A stretch of 64,000 bases of DNA, taken from assembly GCF_014196335.1 (NCBI RefSeq), contig NZ_JACIDM010000003.1, positions 248,001 through 312,000 of the forward strand, given 5' to 3'. The notes beneath the pieces were generated by a model that made no database searches, was not told where the DNA came from, and was given only the letters and a program-made list of their open reading frames with translations. The stretch comes from Brevundimonas lenta (lineage in GTDB: Bacteria > Pseudomonadota > Alphaproteobacteria > Caulobacterales > Caulobacteraceae). Of this stretch, positions 34,734 through 42,762 are shown in pieces (position 1 is the stretch's first letter; each line of letters starts with the position of its first letter). A program made the position numbers and the translations under genes.

Positions 34734-35640
34734 TCCCGAAGTCCTGATCATCGGCGCGGGGCCCGCCGGGCTGACGGCGGCGACCTATCTGGCGCGGTTC
34801 CGGCGGAGCGTGCTGGTGGCTGACGGGGGGGCGCCGCGGGCGTGCTGGATCCCGCTCAGCCACAACATGCCGGGGTTTCCGCAAGGGATCACCGGCGACG
34901 CCATCCTGCGGCGGATGACCGAGCAGGCGGAGGAATATGGCGCGGTGATCGAGGGCGGGCTGGTCGAGGGGCTGGCCCGGGATGGCGACGGTTTCGTCGC
35001 GACGCTGAACGGGCGCGAGGTGCGGGCGCGGGCGGTGCTGCTGGCGACCGGGGTAACGGACCACCATCCGGACCTGCCGGGGGTGGAGCGGGCGATCGAG
35101 CGGGCGCTGGTGCGCATCTGTCCGATCTGCGACGGCTACGAGGCCATCGACAAGGCCGTGGCGGTGATCGGCGACGACGACAAGGGGGTGCGTGAGGCCG
35201 CCTTCCTGCGAACCTATTCGGAACGGGTGACGCTGATCCATATCGGGCCGCCCGGGGTGCTGGAGGGTCGGGAGGAGCTGCGCCGGCTGGGCATCGAACT
35301 GATCTGCGCGCCGATCGATAATGTCGAACTGGAGGGCGACCGGGTCACGGCGCTGAGCTGGGCCGGAAGCTTCCGCACCTTCGACCTGGTCTATTCCGCG
35401 CTGGGGACCTCACCCAACGCCAACCTCGCGGAGGGGCTGGGCGCGCGGACGGGCGAGGACGGGCGGCTGTTCGTGGACGCCCGGCAGGAAACCAGCGTGA
35501 AACGCCTCTACGCCGCCGGAGACGTGGTGCGCGGCCTGAACCAGATCGCGGTGGCGGGCGCCGAGGCCGCGGTGGCGGCGACGGCGATCCACAACTGCCT
35601 GCGCGAGGCGGATGGGCAGACGGCGGAGATCCAGGCCTAG
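34726..35640 (+). CDS. Thioredoxin-reductase-like FAD-dependent oxidoreductase
   Basis: A 304-aa flavoprotein. The FAD-binding motif VLIIGAGPAGLTAATYLARF opens the protein; the redox pair CPICDGYE (about residues 132-139) sits where TrxR has CATCDG; the second FAD motif is RLYAAGDVVRGLNQIAVAGAEAAVAAT. The pyridine-nucleotide motif is unusual: VAVIGDDDKGVREAAFLRTY replaces the usual GGGDSAxEEA, so NADPH use is doubtful. It starts with GTG 34726, overlapping the lipoprotein gene by 8 bp. The stop shares CTAG with the convergent DUF885 gene. The partner thioredoxin-like protein is not nearby. Confidence 0.82.
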   Translation: MADPEVLIIGAGPAGLTAATYLARFRRSVLVADGGAPRACWIPLSHNMPGFPQGITGDAILRRMTEQAEEYGAVIEGGLVEGLARDGDGFVATLNGREVRARAVLLATGVTDHHPDLPGVERAIERALVRICPICDGYEAIDKAVAVIGDDDKGVREAAFLRTYSERVTLIHIGPPGVLEGREELRRLGIELICAPIDNVELEGDRVTALSWAGSFRTFDLVYSALGTSPNANLAEGLGARTGEDGRLFVDARQETSVKRLYAAGDVVRGLNQIAVAGAEAAVAATAIHNCLREADGQTAEIQA

Positions 35641-37475
35641 GCCAGGCGCGCCGCGGTCCACTGATCGACCACGCGGCCCAGCACCTCCAGCGGCATGGCG
35701 CCGCCGTCGAGAATGGCCGAGTGGAAGCTCTTGATATCGAAGCGGTCGCCGGTGCGCTCCTTCGCGACGGTGCGCAGGCGGTCGATCTCGGTGTGGCCGA
35801 TCTTGTAGCCGCAGGCCTGGCCCGGCCAGACGCAATAGCGTTCGATCTCGCTCTCGGCGGCGCCGGGGGCCAGGCCGACGGTGTCGACCATGTACCGGAT
35901 GGCCTGTTCGCGGCTCCAGCCCATCGAGTGGATGCCGGTGTCGATGACGATGCGGGCGGCGCGGTACAGGAACGACTGGTGATAGCCGAGACGGCCTTCG
36001 GTGAAGTCGTCGTACATGCCGACCTCCTCGGCGAGCTGTTCGGCGTAGAGGCCCCAGCCTTCGCCATAGGCGTTGAAGCCCAGCGACTTGAGCAGCAAGG
36101 GGGTGTCCGTCGCCTCCAGCGCCAGGGCGCCCTGCAGGTGATGGCCCGGCAGGCTCTCGTGATAGGTCAGGGTCGGCAGGGCCCATTTGGGCCAGATCGC
36201 CGTGTCGACCAGGTTGATGTAGTAGGCGCCCGGCCGCGAGCCATCCAGCGACGGGCTTTGCGCATAGCCGCGCGGGGCGCCCAGCTCGATCGACACCGGC
36301 ACGCGACGAACCTCGACGCGGGCGCGCGGCAGGCGTTCGAAGACGTCGGGAAGGCGCGCCTCGATGGCGGCGACCTGGTGGTTGAGGTCGGCCAGAAGGG
36401 CGTTCCGACCATCGTCCGTGTTCGGATAGAGGTACTGCGGATCCTTGCCGAAGGCGGTGAGACGCGCGCCGACCGATCCCTCGGTGTAGCCGCGCTGGCG
36501 CAGCAGCGGATCGGCCAGGGCCTCGATCTGCGCCACCTGGTCGAGGCCGACCTGGTGGGCCTGCTGCGGCGACAGGCCGGTCGAGGTCTGGAAGCGCAGG
36601 CAGAGGTCGTAATAGGCCACGCCGTTCGGGCGCGTGCCGATGCCGGCGTCGTGCGAGGCCAGCGGGCGCAGGCGCTCCATTTGCGCGATCTGGGCGTCCA
36701 GGGCGGCGGCGACCGGACCATCGACGAGGGCGGCGGCGCGCTTGCCCCAGTCACCCTGGACCCCGGCTTCAGCCGTCTTCTTGACCAGCGACTGGACCAG
36801 GCCGGCGCTTTCGCCCGACTGGGCGCGCAGGGCGCGGAGCTGGACCAGGGTCTTGTCGATGATGAAGTCGGGCGGGACGAGGCCGTGCTCGTCGGCGTCC
36901 TTCGCCACCCGCGCGGTCTCGTGGTTCATGCCTTCCGCGAAGCTTTCGAGGCGCGAGAGGTAGGCCTCGGCGTCGGCCACGTTGGCGACGGTGTGCTGGC
37001 TGTCGAGGAAGTCGGGCACCGACTGGTAGAGACCGGTCAGCTGGCTGACGACGTAGGGACAGGGGTAGCCGTAACTGTCGACGCCGCCGAACGGGAAGGC
37101 GTCGATCTCGGCTGCGCGATCCGCCATCCAGACCACGGTGTCGTAGTCCGAGCGATCGCGGCCGGCGAGGCCGGAGGCGTCGACGGCGGCCAGGGCCGGG
37201 CGGGCCGCGGCCATCGGCTTGAACATGTTCAGACGGTCGGCGTAGGCGCGGCTGTCGATGCGGGACTTCAGGTCCGCGTGCGCGCCGACGTCGAGGCCGA
37301 GGCCGGTGGCGTTGACGGGCGACGCCTGCAGGGTGGCTTCGAAGATCGTGTCGTAGAGCGCGCGGGCCTGGATGCGGGCGGCGCTGTTCTGCACGGGAAC
37401 GCGGGCGAAGGCGGGAAGAGCGACAAGGCTCAGCCCGCCTGCGGCGGACGCCAGCAGGCGACGACGATCGATCAT
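35637..37475 (-). CDS. DUF885 family putative zinc metallopeptidase (copy 1)
   Basis: A 612-aa protein with a twin-arginine-like signal (MIDRRRLLASAAGGLSLVAL, cleavage near AFA-R) and a DUF885 domain. The zinc site is TYHESLPGHHLQ, with the first His at about residue 439, in the HExxxGHH arrangement; GFNAYGEGWGLYAEQLA follows with the third-ligand Glu. Other family blocks are DGSRPGAYYINL and SREQAIRYMVDT, and the terminal YCVWPGQACGYKIGHTEIDRL. One of four copies in this window. DUF885 proteins are thought to be secreted dipeptidase or carboxypeptidase-like enzymes; specificity unknown. The Tat-like start suggests export of a folded metalloenzyme. Confidence 0.83.
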   Translation of the reverse strand: MIDRRRLLASAAGGLSLVALPAFARVPVQNSAARIQARALYDTIFEATLQASPVNATGLGLDVGAHADLKSRIDSRAYADRLNMFKPMAAARPALAAVDASGLAGRDRSDYDTVVWMADRAAEIDAFPFGGVDSYGYPCPYVVSQLTGLYQSVPDFLDSQHTVANVADAEAYLSRLESFAEGMNHETARVAKDADEHGLVPPDFIIDKTLVQLRALRAQSGESAGLVQSLVKKTAEAGVQGDWGKRAAALVDGPVAAALDAQIAQMERLRPLASHDAGIGTRPNGVAYYDLCLRFQTSTGLSPQQAHQVGLDQVAQIEALADPLLRQRGYTEGSVGARLTAFGKDPQYLYPNTDDGRNALLADLNHQVAAIEARLPDVFERLPRARVEVRRVPVSIELGAPRGYAQSPSLDGSRPGAYYINLVDTAIWPKWALPTLTYHESLPGHHLQGALALEATDTPLLLKSLGFNAYGEGWGLYAEQLAEEVGMYDDFTEGRLGYHQSFLYRAARIVIDTGIHSMGWSREQAIRYMVDTVGLAPGAAESEIERYCVWPGQACGYKIGHTEIDRLRTVAKERTGDRFDIKSFHSAILDGGAMPLEVLGRVVDQWTAARLA

Positions 37476-37565
37476 TTAACTTACCCCGGAACCAAGGCGC
37501 GCACCTTTGCGCGCGCGCCGTCCCCTGACAAGCGGACGGCAGGCGTTCGATACGGGATAAAAATC

Positions 37566-37605
37566 GGCCCGAACGCCGGGAGCAGGAGGCTCCGGCGTTC
37601 GGGCC
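37566..37605 (-). terminator. Terminator of the 51-aa gene
   Basis: A 17-bp stem with a one-base bulge (GGCCCGAACGCCGGGAGC with GCTCCGGCGTTCGGGCC) and a 5-nt loop. Read on the minus strand it runs into ATTTTTATCC, a good U-tract. It lies 75 bp beyond the stop of the small minus-strand gene at 37680-37835. Confidence 0.7.
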
Positions 37606-37679
37606 ACGACCCCGGTGGCGGGTCGACGGTCACTGCGGGGGAAGGGACGTTCGCCTGCGGAGGACCGGATCGGGGAGGA

Positions 37680-37835
37680 TCAGGCGGACCAGCCGTTGGG
37701 CGAATGCGTGCTCCACGGTGTCACCACCGTGCGGGTGCGACGAACGCGTTGGCGCGTGCGACTCTTGCGCCAGTCGTCGAGCAGGGCCGCCCAACCCCAT
37801 GTGAGTTCCTTATGGGTACGATGCATCTCTTCCAT
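37680..37835 (-). CDS. Small basic Trp-containing protein (51 aa)
   Basis: A short minus-strand gene between DUF885 copy 1 and the LysR gene. It begins MEEMHRTHKELTWGWAALLD and continues with an Arg-rich middle (DWRKSRTRQRVRRTRTV) and ends SPNGWSA. Support: a consensus ribosome site (GGAGG, 5 nt before the ATG at 37833-37835) and a strong terminator after the stop. The basic segment could bind nucleic acid or a membrane surface. It recalls DUF1127-like peptides, but I would not assign it. The remaining parts of 37476-37933 hold only promoters and the terminator. Confidence 0.6.
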   Translation of the reverse strand: MEEMHRTHKELTWGWAALLDDWRKSRTRQRVRRTRTVVTPWSTHSPNGWSA

Positions 37836-37933
37836 CTGGGCCTCCTCTGGCCTGCGTTACCGTTGTTGCGAATATCGGCTTGACAGGGCGGAGGAACAAA
37901 CCAGATTGCGGACCCTCAACATAAGGTTCGCTT

Positions 37934-38848
37934 ATGGCTGATCCCCTTGCAGGCATTCCCCTCGCCTCCATCCGCGTGTTCGAGGCGGCCGCGCGGCTGA
38001 AAAGCTTCACGCGCGCGGCCGAGGAACTGGGCATGACCCAGGCCGCGGTCAGCTGGCAGATCAAGGCGCTGGAGGGCCGGCTGGGCCAGAGCCTGTTCCG
38101 CCGCCTGCCCCGCGAGGTGCAGCCGACCGAGGCCGGCGAGCGGCTGTCGCGCGCGGCGACCGAGGCCATGACCCTGCTGCGTCGCGCGGTCAGCGACCTG
38201 ACCGAGGCGGACGAGCACATCCTGTCGATCACCACCCTGGCGACCCTGGCGACGCAGTGGATGGCGCCGCGGCTGGGCGCCTTCCAGGTGGCGAACCCCG
38301 GCCTGGCCGTGCGGCTGGACACCAATCCCAACCTGCTGGACCTGTCGCGCGAGGGCTTCGACGTCGGCATCCGCTCGGGCCACGGCGACTGGCCGGGGAT
38401 GGAGAGCCAGTTGTTGATGCCGAGCGTGTTCACGCCTCTGTGCAGCCCGGCGATGGCGCAGCGGCTGAACCTGAAGGAGCCCCGCGACCTGCTGCAGGCG
38501 CCGCGCATCGGCATGGAGAAGGAGTGGGCCGCATGGTTCGCCGCGGCCGGCCTGACCGGCGGCGGACACCCGGCGACGAAGCTGACCGCCGACTACCAGG
38601 TGCTGGAGGTGGCGGCGGCGCTGGGCGACCAGGGCGTGGCCCTCGCCTCCCCCATCCTGTTCGCGCGCGAGATCGCGGCGGGCATGCTGGTGCGCCCGTT
38701 CCGGCAAACGGTGTCGTTCCACACCGGCTACTATCTGGTCTGGCCGGAGGGCCGGCGGCGCTCGCCCAAGATCAAGCGCTTCCGCGACTGGCTGGTGGCG
38801 CAGACCGACGCGGACCCGGCGATCGTGGAGGCGCGGGCGGAGACCTGA
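37934..38848 (+). CDS. LysR family transcriptional regulator (GcvA-like)
   Basis: A 304-aa protein: N-terminal winged HTH (ASIRVFEAAARLKSFTRAAEELGMTQAAVSWQIKALEGRLGQSLFRRL, about residues 10-62) and a periplasmic-binding-protein-like effector domain (about 92-295) with the GcvA-type GFDVGIRSGHGDWPGMESQLLMPS signature. It lies amid the DUF885 genes and is transcribed toward copy 2 but convergent with it. By position it may control the DUF885 array or the 51-aa gene; this is inference. The ligand is unknown. The start is ATG 37934. Confidence 0.85.
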   Translation: MADPLAGIPLASIRVFEAAARLKSFTRAAEELGMTQAAVSWQIKALEGRLGQSLFRRLPREVQPTEAGERLSRAATEAMTLLRRAVSDLTEADEHILSITTLATLATQWMAPRLGAFQVANPGLAVRLDTNPNLLDLSREGFDVGIRSGHGDWPGMESQLLMPSVFTPLCSPAMAQRLNLKEPRDLLQAPRIGMEKEWAAWFAAAGLTGGGHPATKLTADYQVLEVAAALGDQGVALASPILFAREIAAGMLVRPFRQTVSFHTGYYLVWPEGRRRSPKIKRFRDWLVAQTDADPAIVEARAET

Positions 38849-38851
38849 TCT

Positions 38852-38984
38852 CCGCTCATCCCCGCGAAAGCGGGGACCCAGTTCTTTCACAGGAATGCCG
38901 GCGCTTCAGGACAGCGGCTGGCGCGCGCCCGGCCTGCACCGATCATCCAAAGCACTGGGTCCCCGCTTTCGCGGGGATGAGCGG
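38852..38984. repeat. Inverted-repeat element with 31-bp perfect arms
   Basis: The left arm at 38852-38882 begins CCGCTCATCCCCGCGAAAGC and the right arm at 38954-38984 is its exact reverse complement (31 bp), enclosing 71 bp without a gene. Each arm contains its own palindrome CCCCGC-GAAA-GCGGGG. The element lies between convergent LysR and DUF885 copy 2 genes, with the left arm 4 bp after the LysR stop. Such GCGGGGACCCAG-containing repeats occur in dispersed copies in many alphaproteobacteria (REP/MITE-like); here it likely also serves as a bidirectional terminator. Confidence 0.75.
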
Positions 38985-38998
38985 TTGATGGGGCGGGA

Positions 38999-40807
38999 TC
39001 ACCCTTCGCGGATCAGTTGCTCCAGCACCGCCAGCGGCACCGAGCCGTTGACCAGCACCTTGTCGTGGAAGGCGCGGAGGTCGAAGCCGGGTTTGGCGTT
39101 CTGTTCGGCGCGCAGGCGGGCGATGACGGTGTGGCCGACCTTGTAGGCGCAGGCCTGGCCCGGCATCGAGGCGTAGCGGTTGATCTCGCTGTTGGCGGCG
39201 CCGACCGGCTTGGCGCCCGAGGCGACCATGTAGGCGACCGCCTGTTCGCGGCTCCAGCCCTTCGCGTGCATGCCGGTGTCGACCACCAGGCGGACGGCGC
39301 GGAACAGGTAGGACAGCAGGAAGCCGACGCGGCCCAGCGGGTCGTTCTCATAGACGTGCAGGTCGTCGGCGGCGACGGCCTCGGCATAGAGGGCCCAGCC
39401 TTCGTTGTAGGCCGAGAAGCCGTTGGCGCGGCGGTACTGCGGCAGGGTCGCGGTCTCGCGCTGCAGGGCGACCTGCAGGTGATGGCCCGGCGTGGCCTCG
39501 TGATAGGTCAGGGTCGGCAGCGAGAATTTCGGCCAGTTCGCCGTCTCACGCAGGTTGATGTAGTAGGCGCCCGGCCGCGAGCCATCCAGCGGCGGGCCCT
39601 GATAGTAGCCACCCGGCGCGCCGGCCTCGATGGCGGGCGGGACGCGGCGGACCTCGACGGGGGCGGTCGGCAGACGACCGAAGACCTGCGGCAGGCGCGG
39701 CTGCAGGGCGGCGACCTGGCGGTTCAGCGAGGCGATCAACTCAGCCTTGCCCTCCTCGGTCTCGGGCCAGAGCTGCGCCGGGTCCTTGTTGAGGGCGTCG
39801 ACGCGTTCGCCGACCGTGCCCTGGGTCATGCCCTGGGCCTTCAGGATCGTATCGATCTCGGCGCTGATGGCGGCGACCTGCTCCAGACCGATGGCGTGGA
39901 TCTCCTCGGCCGTCAGGGTGGTGGTGGTCCAGTTCTTCAGGGCGTGAGCGTAGAAGGCCTCGCCGTCCGGCAGGCGGCGGGTGACCCCGGCGTCGTGGAC
40001 GGCCTTCGGGCGCAACGTCTCGAAGGCGGCGATCTGGCGGGCCAGGGCGGGTTTGACGTCAGCCTCGACGATGCGGGCGGCGCGGTCGCCGTAGCCGGAC
40101 AGGCCGAGCGCCGCGGCCTTACGCTCGAGCGTGCGGACCATGGCCATGTCGGCGGGCGTCTGACGCGCGAGGGCGTTGAGCTGGCCGGTGGTCAGGTCGA
40201 GGACGAAGTCGGGCGGGATGACGCCCTTGCCGGCGTCGGCCTGGATGCGCTGCGTCTCGGCGTCCAGCGACGGGGCGAAGGCGGACAGGCGGGCGAGGAA
40301 GGCCTCGGCACCATCGCGGTCCTCGACCCGGTGCTGGGTGTCGAGGAAGTCCGGCACGGTGAAATAGGCGCCGTTCAGCTGACTGACGAGATACGGCCCC
40401 ATGCGGCCGCCGCCGAGGGTCGAGCCGTAGTCGAACTGCGCGCCTGTGGCGGCGGTTTCGGTGCGGAAGGCGGCGACGGCGTGGTTGACCTTGCCGGCCT
40501 CCGACAGGCCATCCGTGCCGCCGAAGGCCTGGAAGACGCGCCAGCGCTCGGCGGCGCGGGCGCGCTCGTCACGCCAGGCGGACTCGCTGCGGTCGCTGAG
40601 CTGCGACGACAGACCGGCGCGGGCGCCGCGGTCGAGGCCGAGGTTGGTGGCCTGTTCGGGAGACCGGTCGACGTCCTGGTCGAACCAGGCCTGGAGCATG
40701 GCGTCCAGTTCGGCGTCCGCGTTGCGCGGCGCGGCGAAGGCGGCTCCGGAGGCGGCGAGACCGGCCCCCGCGGCGGCGGTGACAAGCAGGCGGCGACGGT
40801 CGATCAT
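38999..40807 (-). CDS. DUF885 family putative zinc metallopeptidase (copy 2)
   Basis: A 602-aa paralogue: Tat-like signal MIDRRRLLVTAAAGAGLAAS, then a DUF885 domain with TYHEATPGHHLQVALQ (first His at about residue 436), GFSAYNEGWALYAEAVA and GPPLDGSRPGAYYINLRETANW. It differs from the other copies at the final block, where RYASMPGQACAYKVGHTVIARLRA replaces CVWPGQ. The C-terminal VNGSVPLAVLEQLIREG is also family-typical. All zinc-site residues are present, so it should be active. The 39-bp gap to copy 3 suggests one operon reading copy 4, 3, 2. It ends next to the 31-bp inverted repeat. Confidence 0.83.
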   Translation of the reverse strand: MIDRRRLLVTAAAGAGLAASGAAFAAPRNADAELDAMLQAWFDQDVDRSPEQATNLGLDRGARAGLSSQLSDRSESAWRDERARAAERWRVFQAFGGTDGLSEAGKVNHAVAAFRTETAATGAQFDYGSTLGGGRMGPYLVSQLNGAYFTVPDFLDTQHRVEDRDGAEAFLARLSAFAPSLDAETQRIQADAGKGVIPPDFVLDLTTGQLNALARQTPADMAMVRTLERKAAALGLSGYGDRAARIVEADVKPALARQIAAFETLRPKAVHDAGVTRRLPDGEAFYAHALKNWTTTTLTAEEIHAIGLEQVAAISAEIDTILKAQGMTQGTVGERVDALNKDPAQLWPETEEGKAELIASLNRQVAALQPRLPQVFGRLPTAPVEVRRVPPAIEAGAPGGYYQGPPLDGSRPGAYYINLRETANWPKFSLPTLTYHEATPGHHLQVALQRETATLPQYRRANGFSAYNEGWALYAEAVAADDLHVYENDPLGRVGFLLSYLFRAVRLVVDTGMHAKGWSREQAVAYMVASGAKPVGAANSEINRYASMPGQACAYKVGHTVIARLRAEQNAKPGFDLRAFHDKVLVNGSVPLAVLEQLIREG

Positions 40808-40846
40808 TCACGCAACTCCGGAACCAGGGACTTCAGATTTGGGAGG

Positions 40847-42673
40847 TCAGGCCTTTTGGGTCTGGACCCATTCGACGACCACTGACTTGAGGGCTTCCAG
40901 CGGCATGTCGCCCGACGCCAGGGCGGTGTCGTGGAAGGCCTTGATGTCGAAGCGGTCGCCCAGCGCGGCCTGGGCTTCCTCGCGCAGGCGCACCCATTCG
41001 GTATGGCCGATCTTGTAGCTGGAGGCCTGACCCGGCCAGACGCAGTAGCGCTCGACCTCGGTGGTGACGCTGCTCTCCTGGTCGCCGAGGGTGTCGACCA
41101 TGTAGCGGATCGCCTGTTCGCGGCTCCAGCCCTTGTGGTGGAGGCCCGAGTCGACGACCAGGCGCACGGCGCGGAACAGCAGCGACTGCAGGTAGCCGAG
41201 GCGGCCCCACGGATCGCCGTCATAGACGCCCATCTCGTCGGCCAGCTGTTCCGAATACAGGGCCCAGCCTTCCGAGAAAGCCGAGAAACCGATGACCTTG
41301 CGGATCATGGGAATGCCTTCGGCCTCGATCTGAAGCGAGCCCTGGAAATGGTGGCCCGGAATGGCCTCGTGATAGGTCAGGGTCGGCAGCGACCACTTGG
41401 GCCATTCGGCCGTGTCGCGAAGGTTGATGTAGTAGGCGCCCGGCCGCGAGCCATCCAGCGACGGCCCCTGATAGTAGCCGCCCGGCGCGCCCGCCTGGAT
41501 GGCTTCCGGCACGGCGCGGATTTCGACGGTGGAGCGGGGCAGCTTGCCGAACTTCTCCGGCAGGCGGGCCTGCATGGCGCGGACCTGGGCGTTGAGGCTT
41601 TCCAGCAGGTCGCGTTTGCCCTCGGGCGTATTCGGCCAGACGAACTGCGGCTCCTTGCCGATCGCGCCGATACGGGCGCCCACCGAACCCTCGGTCCGAC
41701 CCTCGGCCTTCAGTATCTCGTCGGCGCGCGCGCTGATCTCGGCGACCTGGCGCAGACCCAGCTCGTGGACCTCGTCGCCGGTCAGGTTGGTGGTGGTGTA
41801 GTTGCGAATGCCCCAGGCGTAGTAGGCCGCGCCGTTCGGCAGACGGGCCACGCCGGCGTCATGCACGGCGCCCGGCTGGGCGGCCTCGAACACCGCGGCC
41901 TGACGGCGCAGGGCCGGATAGACCTTGTCGGTGGTGATGGCGGTGGCGCGGGCGGCCCAGTCGCCGGCGATGTTCTTCTCGGCGGTGCGACGGGCGACCG
42001 AGGTGCTGAGGCCGGATTCCGCGGGCGGCACGGCCAGGACGGCGTTCATCTGCACCAGAGCGCGCTCGATGATGAAGTCGGGCGGCACGATGCCCTTGGC
42101 GAAGTCGGCCTGAACGAGCGCGGTTTCCTGATCCAGCAGGGTGGCGAAGGCCTCCAGACGCGACAGATAGGCCTCGGCGTCCTCGGCGGTGTCGATGGAA
42201 TGCATCGTGTCGAGGAAGTCGGGGATGGACTGGTACGAGCCGGTCAGCTGGCTGACGCGATAGGGGTTCGGCTGGCCGTCGTCGCCGTAGTCGAAGGTGT
42301 CGATGCCCATGACGCTGGTGTCGAGGGTGAACAGGACGGCGTCGAGGTTGACGCGGTCCATGCCGTGCAGGGCGTTGCGGTCGATCCCCTTCAGCCGGGT
42401 CTGGAACCCGCGGTACATGGCCTCGTTGCGGGCGCGGTCCTCATCGGACTGCATGTCCAGCTTGCTCTTGGCGGCGGCGTTCTCGCCCTTGTCGACGCCG
42501 AGGTAGGTGGCGAGCATGGCCGACTCCGCCAGCGCCGCCGCGAACATGGCCTCCAGCACGGCGTTCAGCTTCGCAGCCTCGCCGGTCGCCTGCGAACGGG
42601 CCAGGGCCCGGCCCGGTCCCGCGAGGGCCCCGGCGACGGCGGCGGTGACGAGGAAACTGCGACGATCCAGCAT
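40847..42673 (-). CDS. DUF885 family putative zinc metallopeptidase (copy 3)
   Basis: A 608-aa paralogue: MLDRRSFLVTAAVAGALAGP opening, a twin-arginine-like signal with cleavage near ALA-R. Zinc site TYHEAIPGHHFQGSLQ (first His at about residue 435), then GFSAFSEGWALYSEQLADEMG. Conserved DGSRPGAYYINLRDTAEWPKW and SREQAIRYMVDTLGDQESSVTTEVERYCVWPGQASSYKIGHTEW are present, closer to copies 1 and 4 than to copy 2 in the YCVWPGQA block. It is flanked by copies 2 and 4 with gaps of 39 and 89 bp, in the same orientation. Confidence 0.83.
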   Translation of the reverse strand: MLDRRSFLVTAAVAGALAGPGRALARSQATGEAAKLNAVLEAMFAAALAESAMLATYLGVDKGENAAAKSKLDMQSDEDRARNEAMYRGFQTRLKGIDRNALHGMDRVNLDAVLFTLDTSVMGIDTFDYGDDGQPNPYRVSQLTGSYQSIPDFLDTMHSIDTAEDAEAYLSRLEAFATLLDQETALVQADFAKGIVPPDFIIERALVQMNAVLAVPPAESGLSTSVARRTAEKNIAGDWAARATAITTDKVYPALRRQAAVFEAAQPGAVHDAGVARLPNGAAYYAWGIRNYTTTNLTGDEVHELGLRQVAEISARADEILKAEGRTEGSVGARIGAIGKEPQFVWPNTPEGKRDLLESLNAQVRAMQARLPEKFGKLPRSTVEIRAVPEAIQAGAPGGYYQGPSLDGSRPGAYYINLRDTAEWPKWSLPTLTYHEAIPGHHFQGSLQIEAEGIPMIRKVIGFSAFSEGWALYSEQLADEMGVYDGDPWGRLGYLQSLLFRAVRLVVDSGLHHKGWSREQAIRYMVDTLGDQESSVTTEVERYCVWPGQASSYKIGHTEWVRLREEAQAALGDRFDIKAFHDTALASGDMPLEALKSVVVEWVQTQKA

Positions 42674-42762
42674 GGGGCGCTCCCGAAGTTAAGGAGCGGT
42701 ACAGGAGGGCGCCGCGCGCCCGCTGGCAAGAGAGGGTGTGGACAGCCTCGGCCCCGTCCGGG

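Noticed and set aside
37615..37941. 108-aa plus-strand frame opposite the 51-aa gene
   Set aside because: No ribosome site and Arg/Cys-rich composition; the minus-strand gene has a strong ribosome site and terminator.
38895..39146. 83-aa frame within and after the inverted-repeat element
   Set aside because: It is built from the repeat arm and antisense DUF885 sequence; the arm translation is a common artefact.
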